This document shows, in pieces, positions 16,832-24,749 of a stretch of DNA of 64,000 bases (positions within the stretch are counted from its first letter, which is position 1; each line of letters opens with the position of its first letter). This DNA comes from Bradyrhizobium agreste. GTDB taxonomy: Bacteria > Pseudomonadota > Alphaproteobacteria > Rhizobiales > Xanthobacteraceae. The notes beneath the pieces are model-generated. The model did not search any database and had not been told where the DNA came from. It was given only the letters and a program-made list of their open reading frames with translations. The position numbers and the translations under genes are program-made. The stretch spans positions 248,001 through 312,000 of the forward strand of contig NZ_JACCHP010000004.1 in assembly GCF_016031625.1 (NCBI RefSeq), given 5' to 3'.

Positions 16832-18067
16832 TCAATGGCCGCCGCTCAGCACGAGCGTCTGGATCGGCAGCAACAAGGCCTGAATACGCAGCAGCAGCGC
16901 ATGGACGAGGCCGACGCCGTCGACGACGTGGAGCGCGATCTTCCGGCTGGTCGAAGTGCCCTTCGCCGAGATCTCCTCGTGGTTGCTGGTGTAGGCATTG
17001 ACGATGCAGCTCGAGCCCGGTGTGACACCATCAAGGCCGCCCTTGTACAGCGGCTCCAGGAACACCAGGATCGTGCCGGGGCGGACGGCGTTCTGCGGAT
17101 CGATGAGCTGCTCGCCGGCGCGAAACTGTCCGGCCGCGATGTAGTCCTGCACCGTCGTGATCACCATCGGAATGATCACCCATGGCTTCGAGATGCAAGT
17201 CGCTTCGGCTACCATGCCCTCCTTCATCACCTGCGCCTCGATCTGGCCGAAACCAGCCTGAAGCGCCTTGCGGCCCGCTCCTTCGGGAACGAGAACGCCG
17301 GCGGGACGCATCAACTGGTTGACGACGTCGCCGGTGCGAACCAAGAACTGCTCGACCCGGCCATCGACGCCGGCACGCACATAGGTCTTGTCGAGATCGA
17401 CCTGGGCCTGATCGAGCGCGGCTTCGGCACTGGCCTTTTGCGCCGGCAGCAACGTGGAAAGCTGCAAGGACGCCGATTGCCTCGCTGCCGTCGCGGCGTC
17501 GATGCCGGACTGTCGCTGATCGACCAGCACCTGGAGCTTGTCGATGTCGCGCTGCGGAACGATGCCGGGATTGCGGCGCTGCAGCTCGCTCTTGACCTCG
17601 AGCTCGTCCTTGGCCTGCTGGTAGTTGGCCCTCGCTTCCCCGAGCTGCGCCTCCGCCTTGACCACATCCGCCTGCGCCGTCTTCATGGCGGCATCGACCT
17701 CCGCCACCTTGCGCCTGGCGGTCTCGACCGCAGCCTGCTGCTTCGAGCTGTCGAGGGTGAACAGCACGTCGCCCTTCTTGACCGGCGCGCTGAAGCCGAC
17801 TTTCACCTCAGACACACGGCCAGAGCCTTCGGGCAGAATCGGCACCGTGCGGAAGTACAGCGTCGCCGACGACGTCGACGGATGGAAATAGAAGATCATG
17901 GTGATCAGCGACACCGTCAGCATCAGACAACCCGTGATGCCCCAGCGCAGCTCGTACCAGACCGAAAAGAAGGTGATTTCCTTGCCGAAGCGCTTGCCCT
18001 GAGCGTAGCGACGATAGAGGTAGTCCGGCAGGATCGTCACGAGCGAGCAGATCAGCAGCTCAAGCAT
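16832..18067 (-). CDS. HlyD/EmrA-type membrane fusion protein
   Basis: The 411-residue protein has two hydrophobic segments near the N-terminus (about 1-15 and 48-62), which is more than usual for the family. A biotinyl-lipoyl-like part follows (VPILPEGSGRVSEVKVGFSAPVKKGDVLFTLD). A long alpha-helical hairpin spans about 110-215, rich in Ala, Gln and Glu, and the second lipoyl half contains YVRAGVDGRVEQFLVRTGDVV. Such adaptors link an inner-membrane pump to an outer-membrane channel. No pump or channel gene is adjacent. It overlaps the upstream small membrane protein gene by 8 bases, and this pair is probably FixK-controlled through the box at 18561-18574. Confidence 0.85.
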   Translation of the reverse strand: MLELLICSLVTILPDYLYRRYAQGKRFGKEITFFSVWYELRWGITGCLMLTVSLITMIFYFHPSTSSATLYFRTVPILPEGSGRVSEVKVGFSAPVKKGDVLFTLDSSKQQAAVETARRKVAEVDAAMKTAQADVVKAEAQLGEARANYQQAKDELEVKSELQRRNPGIVPQRDIDKLQVLVDQRQSGIDAATAARQSASLQLSTLLPAQKASAEAALDQAQVDLDKTYVRAGVDGRVEQFLVRTGDVVNQLMRPAGVLVPEGAGRKALQAGFGQIEAQVMKEGMVAEATCISKPWVIIPMVITTVQDYIAAGQFRAGEQLIDPQNAVRPGTILVFLEPLYKGGLDGVTPGSSCIVNAYTSNHEEISAKGTSTSRKIALHVVDGVGLVHALLLRIQALLLPIQTLVLSGGH

Positions 18068-18500
18068 GGCTGTGCTCCTTCCTCGCGGATTCAGGCTTCT
18101 CCGCCGGAGGCGGGGCCGGGGCCTCGGTCAGAACGTCCCCGCCATCCGCAACCGGCGTGGCGTCGGCGATCTTCTCGACCGACCCTGCAATGCTGCGCAG
18201 CGGCGTGCCGAAATCCGGAAGATCGACCATCGCGAGCAGCAGGCCGGCGATCCAGAAGATGTGCATGTGCGTGAACAGCGAGATCAGGCCGAGCACGGCG
18301 ACGAACTCGAACTGCAATTTCTGCGATTTGTGCGCCATCCGCTCGGGCAGGCTGTGCAGTTTCCAATAGAGCGTGCCGACCCAGAGCACGGTCCCGATCA
18401 GGAATACGCCCATCACCACCATCAGCGTATCGGTCCCGCTCCCCGGGGCGAGATAGAACGGCAGATGATGCGGGGCCATCGGATGAAGCTGGTCGCTCAA
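18060..18500 (-). CDS. Small inner-membrane protein paired with membrane fusion protein
   Basis: This 146-residue protein has two membrane helices: LMVVMGVFLIGTVLWVGTLYW (about 26-46) and FVAVLGLISLFTHMHIFWIAGLLLAMV (about 67-93). The C-terminal tail is Pro/Ala/Glu-rich and ends EHSHA. The family is unrecognised; in layout it resembles the small helper proteins next to YibH/EmrA-type adaptors. It is first in its transcript, with the start 61 bp from a FixK-type box and the end overlapping the HlyD-type gene. A joint membrane complex is likely but inferred. Confidence 0.75.
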   Translation of the reverse strand: MSDQLHPMAPHHLPFYLAPGSGTDTLMVVMGVFLIGTVLWVGTLYWKLHSLPERMAHKSQKLQFEFVAVLGLISLFTHMHIFWIAGLLLAMVDLPDFGTPLRSIAGSVEKIADATPVADGGDVLTEAPAPPPAEKPESARKEHSHA

Positions 18501-18560
18501 GCGTCTCTCCCGGTCAGGACATGCATGGGCGGCACTATGTGCGGATAGGTCCGCGTTTGC

Positions 18561-18574
18561 TTGATTTGAATCAA
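18561..18574. promoter_or_regulatory. FixK/FNR-type box, divergent promoter of adaptor pair and PPK2 pair
   Basis: Perfect palindrome TTGATTTGAATCAA, 61 bp from the minus-strand start at 18500 and 69 bp from the plus-strand start at 18643. The same 14 bases recur at 20609-20622. Confidence 0.8.
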
Positions 18575-18642
18575 GGGAACGCTTTGCGCCCGCCCTAACG
18601 TTTTCTGCATGCTGACCGCATAACCATTAGGAGCCGCCCGCC

Positions 18643-19095
18643 ATGCCCGCCCTAGACGATCTCATCCCCAACGCCGCCCAGATTCGTAAGGAAGCCGCCC
18701 TCAAGGAGGCCGAAAAGGCGGAGGAATATGTGCGCCTTGCCGCCGCGGCTGAGGCCGAGAAGCGCGCGCTGATCGAGCGCCTGAGCAAGCCGTCGGGCAA
18801 GACCGAGGAGGAGAAGATCAAGCTCGCCTCGACCATCATCCAGCGTGCCGTGCGCAACGGTCTCACGGAGGTGCTGGTCTATCGCTTTCCCAACTCGCTG
18901 TGCACGGACAAGGGCCGCGCCATCAATCAGATGGAGAAGGGCTGGGAGAACACCCTGACTGGAATTCCCAAGGAGATCTTCCAGCTCTGGGCCGATTACC
19001 TGAAACCGCGCGGCTACCGCATCTCCTATCAGATCATCGATTTTCCGGGCGGCGTGCCCGGCGACATCGGCGTGACGATATCCTGGGACGATTAG
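18643..19095 (+). CDS. Conserved hypothetical protein upstream of PPK2
   Basis: The 150-residue cytoplasmic protein starts after a good ribosome site (TAGGAG, 10 bases before ATG). The first 75 residues are a charged Ala/Glu/Lys helix, probably coiled coil. The rest looks like a compact alpha/beta domain: LTEVLVYRFPNSLCTDKGRAIN, WENTLTGIPKEIFQLW, YLKPRGYRISYQIIDFPGGVPGDIGVTISW. I know no function for it. The PPK2 gene starts 11 bases after its stop, so it is co-transcribed with polyphosphate kinase under the shared FixK-type box and may act in polyphosphate handling. Confidence 0.75.
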   Translation: MPALDDLIPNAAQIRKEAALKEAEKAEEYVRLAAAAEAEKRALIERLSKPSGKTEEEKIKLASTIIQRAVRNGLTEVLVYRFPNSLCTDKGRAINQMEKGWENTLTGIPKEIFQLWADYLKPRGYRISYQIIDFPGGVPGDIGVTISWDD

Positions 19096-19106
19096 GAAGG
19101 ACCGGC

Positions 19107-19907
19107 ATGGCCAAGGACGCAGCCGCCGAGCGGATGAAGCGGAAGGATTACGAGAAGGAGCTCGAGAAGCTCCAGGTCGAGCTGTGCCACCTTCAGGACT
19201 ACGTGCGGGAAAACAAGCTCCGCGTCATCGTCCTGTTCGAGGGTCGCGACGGCGCCGGCAAGGGCGGCACGATCAAGGCGATCACGGAGAAGGTCAGCCC
19301 GCGCGTGTTCCGTGTCGTCGCGCTGCCCGCGCCGTCCGACCGCGAGAAGACGCAATTGTTCTTCCAGCGCTATATGGAGCGGTTTCCGGCCGGCGGCGAG
19401 ATCGTGATCTTCGACCGGAGCTGGTACAACCGCGCCGGCGTCGAATACGTCATGGGCTTCTGCACCCCCGCCGAGCACGAGCGCTTCCTCAACCTCTGCC
19501 CGCAGATGGAGAAATACGTCATCGACGGCGGCATCAACCTGATCAAGATCTGGCTCGAGGTCGGCATGGACGAGCAGGAGCGCCGCTTCAAGGCGCGCAT
19601 CGACGATCCGGTCCGGCAATGGAAGCTCAGTCCGATGGACCTGGAATCCTTCCGGCGGTGGTACGATTATTCGCGGGCGCGCGACCTGATGCTGAAGAAG
19701 ACCAGCACGAAGGAGGCGCCCTGGTCCATCGTCCGCTCCGACGACAAGCGAAGGGCGCGGCTGAACTGCATCGCCCACCTTCTCGGAGCCATCCCCTACA
19801 AGCGCATCAAGAAGGAGAAGATCAAGCTGCCGAAGCGCTCCGGCAAAGGACGCTACAACGACCAGGCCAGCCTCAAGGAGATGAATTTCGTCGCGCAGCG
19901 CTATTGA
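19107..19907 (+). CDS. ppk2: Polyphosphate kinase 2
   Basis: The 266-residue protein is a single-domain PPK2. Walker A GRDGAGKGG lies at residues 46-54 and Walker B FDRSWYNR at 102-109. The lid helix contains GRYNDQ-like C-terminal basic residues, and the KIWLEVGMDEQERRFKAR and FRRWYDYSRARDLML segments are typical. PPK2 enzymes transfer phosphate between polyphosphate and nucleoside di- or monophosphates, mainly to regenerate GTP or ATP. I chose ATG at 19107; the longer frame upstream crosses the preceding gene. It closes a two-gene FixK-box operon and is followed by a strong hairpin with T run. Confidence 0.93.
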   Translation: MAKDAAAERMKRKDYEKELEKLQVELCHLQDYVRENKLRVIVLFEGRDGAGKGGTIKAITEKVSPRVFRVVALPAPSDREKTQLFFQRYMERFPAGGEIVIFDRSWYNRAGVEYVMGFCTPAEHERFLNLCPQMEKYVIDGGINLIKIWLEVGMDEQERRFKARIDDPVRQWKLSPMDLESFRRWYDYSRARDLMLKKTSTKEAPWSIVRSDDKRRARLNCIAHLLGAIPYKRIKKEKIKLPKRSGKGRYNDQASLKEMNFVAQRY

Positions 19908-19910
19908 GCA

Positions 19911-20038
19911 GCATCAGGCCGCTAAAGCGCGATGCGATGAGGATGAATCATCATCGCGCTTTAGGTTTTTTGTTTGAGCATGATCTTTTCGGAAAACCGC
20001 TGCACACTTTTCCGGATCATGCTCTAGCGGCCTGATGC
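19911..20038. repeat. 128-bp intergenic element with 13-bp terminal inverted repeats and two internal palindromes
   Basis: Outer arms GCATCAGGCCGCT (19911-19923) and AGCGGCCTGATGC (20026-20038) are exact inverted repeats. Inside are a 13-bp stem CTAAAGCGCGATG/CATCGCGCTTTAG (19922-19934 with 19952-19964) and a second stem GAGCATGATC/GATCATGCTC (19976-19985 with 20015-20024), extended inward by CGGAAAA/TTTTCCG. The inner sequence resembles a palindromic repeat I recognise as common in Bradyrhizobium intergenic regions. Confidence 0.7.
19922..19971 (+). terminator. Rho-independent terminator candidate after PPK2
   Basis: A perfect 13-bp stem is followed by GGTTTTTT starting at 19965, 15 bases after the PPK2 stop. 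It is part of the repeat element at 19911-20038. Confidence 0.6.
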
Positions 20039-20051
20039 CGCCGTCAATCGC

Positions 20052-20501
20052 TCAATAGCCGTACGGGTTTTGCCGCGGGCAGACCCAATTGCCGTAGGTG
20101 TCCTGATAGCAGCCGTTGTTGTAGTAGCCGTAAGCGCCGTAAGCGCCCGCTGCTGCAGCCCCAACCGCGGCGGCGCCATAGGCTGCGCGGCCCCAGCCGT
20201 AGCCAGGACGATATCCCGGATAACCGGCGACGGGACGACCCGGACGACCTGCGACTGGATAGCGGCCGGGACGACCGGCTATCGGATGAGCAGGGCGCGG
20301 ACCTCCGGCGACGCGATGCCCGCCATGGATGCGGCCAGCATGAACAGCACCACCGCGGACACCTCCGCCATGAAAGCCACCTGCACGGGCTCCGCCGCCA
20401 TGAAAGCCGCCACCACCGCGACGAGCGAAGGCATCGTCGGGAATGAGGCTGACGGTGAGCAGGACAAAGGCCGCGAGAGCGGCCAGAAGACAACGAAGCA
20501 T
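20052..20501 (-). CDS. Glycine/proline-rich exported protein
   Basis: Start at 20501 is supported by a strong GGAGGAG site 4 bases upstream and gives 149 residues beginning with a signal peptide (MLRCLLAALAAFVLLTVSLIPDDAFA). The mature part is low-complexity: HGGG repeats, then GRPGRYPVAGRPGRPVAGYPGY repeats, an Ala/Gly/Tyr helix-like stretch, and a C-terminal CYQDTYGNWVCP pair of cysteines that could form a disulfide. It resembles small Gly-rich surface or periplasmic proteins of rhizobia. Function is unknown. A FixK-type box lies 108 bp upstream. Confidence 0.75.
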   Translation of the reverse strand: MLRCLLAALAAFVLLTVSLIPDDAFARRGGGGFHGGGARAGGFHGGGVRGGAVHAGRIHGGHRVAGGPRPAHPIAGRPGRYPVAGRPGRPVAGYPGYRPGYGWGRAAYGAAAVGAAAAGAYGAYGYYNNGCYQDTYGNWVCPRQNPYGY

Positions 20502-20608
20502 GGCATCTCCTCCAATGATTGGGGTGCCGTCACTCGCTCTTGGGTGATGCCGCCGCACGACCGCGATAGGCACCCGACGATAAGGTCGGGTACCGATCCG
20601 ATTAGAGC

Positions 20609-20622
20609 TTGATTTGAATCAA
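20609..20622. promoter_or_regulatory. FixK/FNR-type box upstream of Gly-rich protein gene
   Basis: TTGATTTGAATCAA, identical to the box at 18561-18574. It is 108 bp from the chosen start at 20501, which implies a 5' leader if class II. Confidence 0.7.
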
Positions 20623-20879
20623 CAAGACGAAGGCTGTGAGGTGGGCTCCTGCAGCGCGCGCGAGAACGGGGCCCGCTGCGCGGCCCGTTCAGCTCGATTT
20701 CAGGCGCCAACAATCATCGAGGAGATGGAGAACGGTCAGACGCTTCTGCTCGAACTTGTCGATTCCAATCTTCTTGCCTGACGACCTCGATTCCGCTCGC
20801 GCAATTTGCCTCCGCCCACAAGGGGCGGGCCGGCCAAGACGCTCGAGCAATATGTCGACGAATGACGGCAGGCGTGGAG
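20623..20879. other. Intergenic stretch with one possible 18-codon ORF
   Basis: No gene recognised. A small plus-strand ORF at 20725-20781 (ATGGAG...TGA, GAGGAG just upstream) encodes MENGQTLLLELVDSNLLA. It has a good ribosome site but no support from homology, so it is not called as a gene. Confidence 0.3.
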
Positions 20880-21248
20880 CTACAGGATGCGGGCGCGCTG
20901 GACGGACTCGATTAAGGACTGCGCCGCAAAGGGCTTGATGAGATAGGCGATGCAGCCTGAGGCAATTGCTGCGGCGCGGTTTGTCGGGCTGTCATTGCCG
21001 GTGACATAGATCACCGGCGCTGCGATGCCCTTCTCGGCCAGGTTTCGCCGCACCTCGATGCCGGACTTTGTACCTAGATCGATGTCGAGGATGATGCAGA
21101 TCGCGGTCTGGAACCCGCCATGATCGAGCAAGGCGTTACCAGTGTCGAACAGCGTGGTGGCGAAGCCGTGTCCTCGCAGAAGCCTGTCCATGCTGGTACG
21201 CATGGACGGATCGTCATCAACGACAAAGACGGACTCGCGCAAGTGCAA
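20880..21248 (-). CDS. Single-domain response regulator (receiver only)
   Basis: The 122 residues form a complete receiver with no output domain. The acidic pocket is DDD at 11-13, the phospho-acceptor is Asp55 in ILDIDLG, the switch residue is Thr83 in YVTGNDS, and Lys105 is in LIKPF. Stand-alone receivers act in phosphorelays or as sinks. The sequence resembles FixJ/NarL-type receivers. It lies downstream of, and on the same strand as, the FixJ-type regulator (170-base gap), so the two may be linked. Confidence 0.88.
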   Translation of the reverse strand: MHLRESVFVVDDDPSMRTSMDRLLRGHGFATTLFDTGNALLDHGGFQTAICIILDIDLGTKSGIEVRRNLAEKGIAAPVIYVTGNDSPTNRAAAIASGCIAYLIKPFAAQSLIESVQRARIL

Positions 21249-21418
21249 GGCGGTGTGCCTTTCCGGAGGAGAACGTTGGGATATCGGATACGATGGCTCC
21301 GCGTTTTGACGCGGTTATATGTACATACATGCACACAGCTCGTCGCGCCCTGTCAACACGCCCCGGCATTGTCCTTTGGGACAAGCACATCGAGGGAACC
21401 TCACGCCGTCCCAAGCCG

Positions 21419-22066
21419 TCAGTGTTCGTCCGGATCGAGCATTCCGAGACGCTCTGCGATCGAAACGAGCTCCGCGAGCGAGCGAACCTGCATCTTCTCC
21501 ATCACTTGATGGCGGTGCGCCTTCACGGTGCGCTCGGTGGTCCCCAGCTCATGCGCGATCTGCTTGTTGATCCGGCCGCGCACGATCAGATCAAACACCT
21601 GCCGCTCGCGCTGCGTCAGTGCCGCGAGATGACGACGAAGCAAATCGAGCCTGCTGGCCTGGGCGCGCGCCGTCCGCTGACTGGCGAGCGCCCGCTCGAT
21701 GGCATCGAGCAGTTGCGCGGACGACACCGGTTTGGTCAGGAAGTCTTCCGCACCGGCCTTGATCGCACGTACGGTCGTTGGCGTGTCGGCATGACCGGTC
21801 AGGAAGATGATGGGCAACCTCGAACCGGACGCGACCAGCCGGGCCTGCAGGTCGGGACCGCTCAGGCCAGGGATCCGGACGTCAAGCAGGATACACCCGA
21901 CCTGCTCCTCATCCGATAGGGAGTCCAGCAGCTCCAGGGCAGACGCATAGGTCGCGACCTCGTATCCCGCGAGCTTCAGCCGGCGCTCGATCGCGGTCCG
22001 AAAGGACTCGTCGTCGTCAACAACGTGAACAAGCCCAGGCAACTCTACCCCTCGCCAAAAAATCAA
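21419..22066 (-). CDS. FixJ-family response regulator
   Basis: The 215 residues comprise a receiver (DDD 17-19, Asp62 in LLDVRIPG, Thr90, Lys112) and a LuxR/FixJ-type helix-turn-helix at the end (LTQRERQVFDLIVRGRINKQIAHELGTTERTVKAHRHQVMEKM). FixJ controls fixK genes in rhizobia, and this paralogue is encoded next to a FixK-like gene transcribed the other way (start 22347). The true N-terminus may be the GTG giving VELPGLVHVVDDD, since the first residues are atypical. The cognate kinase is not adjacent; the kinase at 14855-16747 is a candidate. Confidence 0.9.
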   Translation of the reverse strand: MIFWRGVELPGLVHVVDDDESFRTAIERRLKLAGYEVATYASALELLDSLSDEEQVGCILLDVRIPGLSGPDLQARLVASGSRLPIIFLTGHADTPTTVRAIKAGAEDFLTKPVSSAQLLDAIERALASQRTARAQASRLDLLRRHLAALTQRERQVFDLIVRGRINKQIAHELGTTERTVKAHRHQVMEKMQVRSLAELVSIAERLGMLDPDEH

Positions 22067-22346
22067 TCAGGACGCTCGACGTCCTTCTCATTCTTCAAAG
22101 CGATCTTCACGTTTGAAGGTCGAAATATCTGCTTCGCAATATGTCGCATCTTCCCTGTGGCTGGGCTTCTCATCCAGCGCAGCAATCGCCAGTGCTGTCC
22201 CATAGTACAATGAACCTTGGGACAATGGATAAGAATACTTCCTTGGCCGAAAATCAACTTCGGCGGGAGTGGGATTGCGCGGCGCATTTCCGGCAAAGTA
22301 TTTCGTCTGACAGACCAATTCGGCGGAAAAGCTGAGGAGTTGGCCT

Positions 22347-23030
22347 ATGTTCGTTCGCATCACGACGGATTCCACGCTGCGTCCCAATACTCTCCGCGAC
22401 CTCGGCATGGCAAGTCATTCAAATGCGCTGGTCAGTTTAAGCGAATTTTCCTACCGAAAAGGCTCCGAGATCTACGGGGAGAAGGAGCCGGCCGAGTATG
22501 TCTACCAGGTCAAGTCCGGCGCGGTGCGAAGCTATAAGCTGCTGTCGGACGGCCGCAGGCAGATCGGCGCATTTCACCTCGTCGGCGACATCTTCGGGCT
22601 CGAGAACGGCAGCGAGCATCGGTTCACGACGGAAGCCATCGTCGACACCACGGTTCGGCTGATCAAACGGCAAAGTCTCGAGAACGTGGCCGAGAGCGAT
22701 GCCATGGTGGCCAGAAACCTGCTCAGCATGACCACGAACAACCTCCAGCATGCTGAAGACCACATGCTACTTCTCGGCCGCAAGACTTCCCTGGAGCGCG
22801 TCGCCGCATTCCTGCTCGAAATGGACAAGCGCCTGACGGCTGCCGGCGTCATGGCGCTTCCGATGTCGCGACGCGACATTGCCGACTATCTCGGCCTGAC
22901 GCTGGAGACCGTCTCGCGGGCTTTGTCGCGGCTGCATGAGTTCGGCGTGCTCGGCTTCATCGGCAATACCCAGCGCCAGATTGTGCTGCTCGACCGCGAC
23001 CAGCTCGCAAGCCTCGATCTGCAGCCCTGA
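22347..23030 (+). CDS. Crp/Fnr-family transcription factor, FixK-like, cysteine-free
   Basis: The 227-residue protein has a cyclic-nucleotide-binding-like N-domain (VYQVKSGAVRSYKLLSDGRRQIGAFHLVGDIFGLENG) and a C-terminal winged helix. Its recognition segment, MSRRDIADYLGLTLETVSRALSRLHEFGVL, is almost the FixK signature. No cysteine occurs anywhere, so it cannot hold an FNR iron-sulfur cluster and lacks the single redox Cys described in FixK2. It is expected to bind TTGA-N6-TCAA-type sites like the seven in this window. No such site precedes the gene itself. It ends in a hairpin shared with the convergent channel gene. Confidence 0.88.
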   Translation: MFVRITTDSTLRPNTLRDLGMASHSNALVSLSEFSYRKGSEIYGEKEPAEYVYQVKSGAVRSYKLLSDGRRQIGAFHLVGDIFGLENGSEHRFTTEAIVDTTVRLIKRQSLENVAESDAMVARNLLSMTTNNLQHAEDHMLLLGRKTSLERVAAFLLEMDKRLTAAGVMALPMSRRDIADYLGLTLETVSRALSRLHEFGVLGFIGNTQRQIVLLDRDQLASLDLQP

Positions 23031-23050
23031 ACCGGCGAAAGGCCGGTTCA
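23028..23050. terminator. Bidirectional hairpin built on two stop codons
   Basis: Perfect 9-bp stem TGAACCGGC/GCCGGTTCA with loop GAAAG. The outer TGA on each strand is the stop codon of the regulator (plus) and of the channel (minus). No T tract. Confidence 0.55.
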
Positions 23051-23548
23051 CGATCCACGATGGTCGCGATTGGCTGAGGCGGCAGCATCAGGTGCGTGGG
23101 CACCGGGTTTTTCCGTGAGTCCGAGATGTTCGAGCGTCTTGAGCAGGACTTCGAACAGGATGGCGGTGGACCAGCCGAACAGAAGAACACCGTTCATCGC
23201 GGTCAGCGGGCCGATCAGCCGCCATTCGCGCACCGGGGTGATGTCGCCGTAGCCGAGCGTGGTGTAGTTGACGAACGCGAAGTAGAGCATGTCCGCCTCG
23301 GCGGTGGCGGCGTGCACGACATGATAGGTCGCCGCCCACATCAGAATTTCGAGCATGTGGGCGATCTTCAACACGACGGCGATCGCGACCATGACGCTCA
23401 TGAGGTGCAATCTCGGCCGCCTGGTATGGCGCGGGACGGCACCGCGGGCGATGGTGACGGCGACCACCGTCACGAGCGCGTGGATTCCGATATTGATCAC
23501 GCTGACGAGCGTGCCGACAAGGAATTGGAGCATCATCGGGTGAACCAA
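23048..23548 (-). CDS. Two-helix potassium-channel-like protein
   Basis: The 166-residue membrane protein (a start at 23536 is also possible) has three to four hydrophobic segments: about 8-35, 50-70, the pore region and about 115-137. The selectivity filter TTLGYGD sits between the pore helix and the last membrane helix, as in KcsA-type and Ion_trans_2 channels. No RCK domain is present. It lies 3 bases after the AI-2E transporter stop, so it is probably the second gene of that FixK-box operon. Potassium flux adjustment in low oxygen is inference. Confidence 0.85.
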   Translation of the reverse strand: MVHPMMLQFLVGTLVSVINIGIHALVTVVAVTIARGAVPRHTRRPRLHLMSVMVAIAVVLKIAHMLEILMWAATYHVVHAATAEADMLYFAFVNYTTLGYGDITPVREWRLIGPLTAMNGVLLFGWSTAILFEVLLKTLEHLGLTEKPGAHAPDAAASANRDHRGS

Positions 23549-23551
23549 ACC

Positions 23552-24685
23552 TCATTTCAACCTAGTCAACCGTGGCTCGATGGCATCCTTTGCGACAACG
23601 GTCGCCTGATCAACGCGCGCTGACGCAGCGCGGTCGATTCCCATCCATGCGGTCGCAAGCTCCCAGGCCACCGACAGGATGATCGGCCCAATGAACAGGC
23701 CGATGATCCCATGCGCGAGCGTACCGCCAATGACCCCGATCAGGATGACGAGCGTCGGCGTCGTCAGGCCCCGCCCCATGAGGAGCGGCTTCAGCACGTT
23801 GTCGAGCAGACCGACGATGACCAGATAGACCGTCAACAGAAGCGCGACCGTCACGTCCTTATCCACCCATATCCAGACCAGCACGGGGAGAAGAACGGGG
23901 CCGGCGCCGATCTGGACGATCGACAGCAGGAGCACGACGACGGCAAGCAGTCCCGCGCTTGGGATCTCCGCGAGCTTGAAGCCGATGCCTGCCAGCAGAG
24001 CCTGAAGAATGGCGACGCCGATGATGCCCTGCGCGACGGCGCGTATGGTGGCGCCGGCGAGCTCGAGAAAGTGCTCGCTCTGGCCTGGCACGATGCGCAA
24101 CAGGAAGCCGCGAAGCGCGGCGACGAGCTGTGCGCCGTGCGGGAGCAGAAAGCCCGCGACGATCACTGACAGCAGGAATTGGAGCATTCCAATTCCGGTG
24201 TCACCGGCAAACGACAGCATCATTCCGGCGAGCGGTTTCAAGTACGGCGCCACTTCGCGCAACGCCGCACGGATGTTGGTGTAGGCCTCGTTCCAGATCG
24301 CGTAGACCTGTGGACCGATCAACGGCCAGCTCCTGATCCGCTCCGGTGCGGCCTGGAGCGCGAGATCGCCACTGCCGATCTGGCCCGCAAGATCCCGGAT
24401 CCCTTCGACTGCACTGAGGCCGAGCAAGGCGGCGGGACCGATGACGATGCCCAGCGTGATCAGGGTGAGAACGGCTGAGGCTGTCCGGGGACGGCCCCCG
24501 AGGCGTTGGGCGAGCCAGGCGAAGGCGGGATGAAACGCCACCGCCAGCACGGCGCTCCAGCTCAGGATCGGCACGAACGGCCGGATCACGAGGAACGTCC
24601 AGAAGATCAGCAGCCCGAGCAAGCCCAGCCGGATCACGAGCTGCACAACGTCCTCCGCGGACAGAAGCTGGCGAAGCGTCTTCAA
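23552..24685 (-). CDS. AI-2E family (PerM/YhhT-like) membrane protein
   Basis: The 377-residue protein has about eight membrane helices and the usual AI-2E family layout. Two N-terminal helices (LGLLGLLIFWTFLVIRPFVPILSWSAVLAVAFHP) come first, a soluble loop spans about 95-155, and a C-terminal bundle contains LLDNVLKPLLMGRG and GVIGGTLAHGIIGLFIGPIILSV. Family members export diverse solutes or act as Na+/H+ antiporters; the AI-2 link is not general. It is first in a transcript with the channel-like gene, 65 bp downstream of a FixK-type box. Confidence 0.87.
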   Translation of the reverse strand: MKTLRQLLSAEDVVQLVIRLGLLGLLIFWTFLVIRPFVPILSWSAVLAVAFHPAFAWLAQRLGGRPRTASAVLTLITLGIVIGPAALLGLSAVEGIRDLAGQIGSGDLALQAAPERIRSWPLIGPQVYAIWNEAYTNIRAALREVAPYLKPLAGMMLSFAGDTGIGMLQFLLSVIVAGFLLPHGAQLVAALRGFLLRIVPGQSEHFLELAGATIRAVAQGIIGVAILQALLAGIGFKLAEIPSAGLLAVVVLLLSIVQIGAGPVLLPVLVWIWVDKDVTVALLLTVYLVIVGLLDNVLKPLLMGRGLTTPTLVILIGVIGGTLAHGIIGLFIGPIILSVAWELATAWMGIDRAASARVDQATVVAKDAIEPRLTRLK

Positions 24686-24749
24686 GGGGCGTTGCCTCCG
24701 GGCCGACAGACGGCTGCTGAGCAGCTAGCTGGGCGGCCCACCGCGGAGC

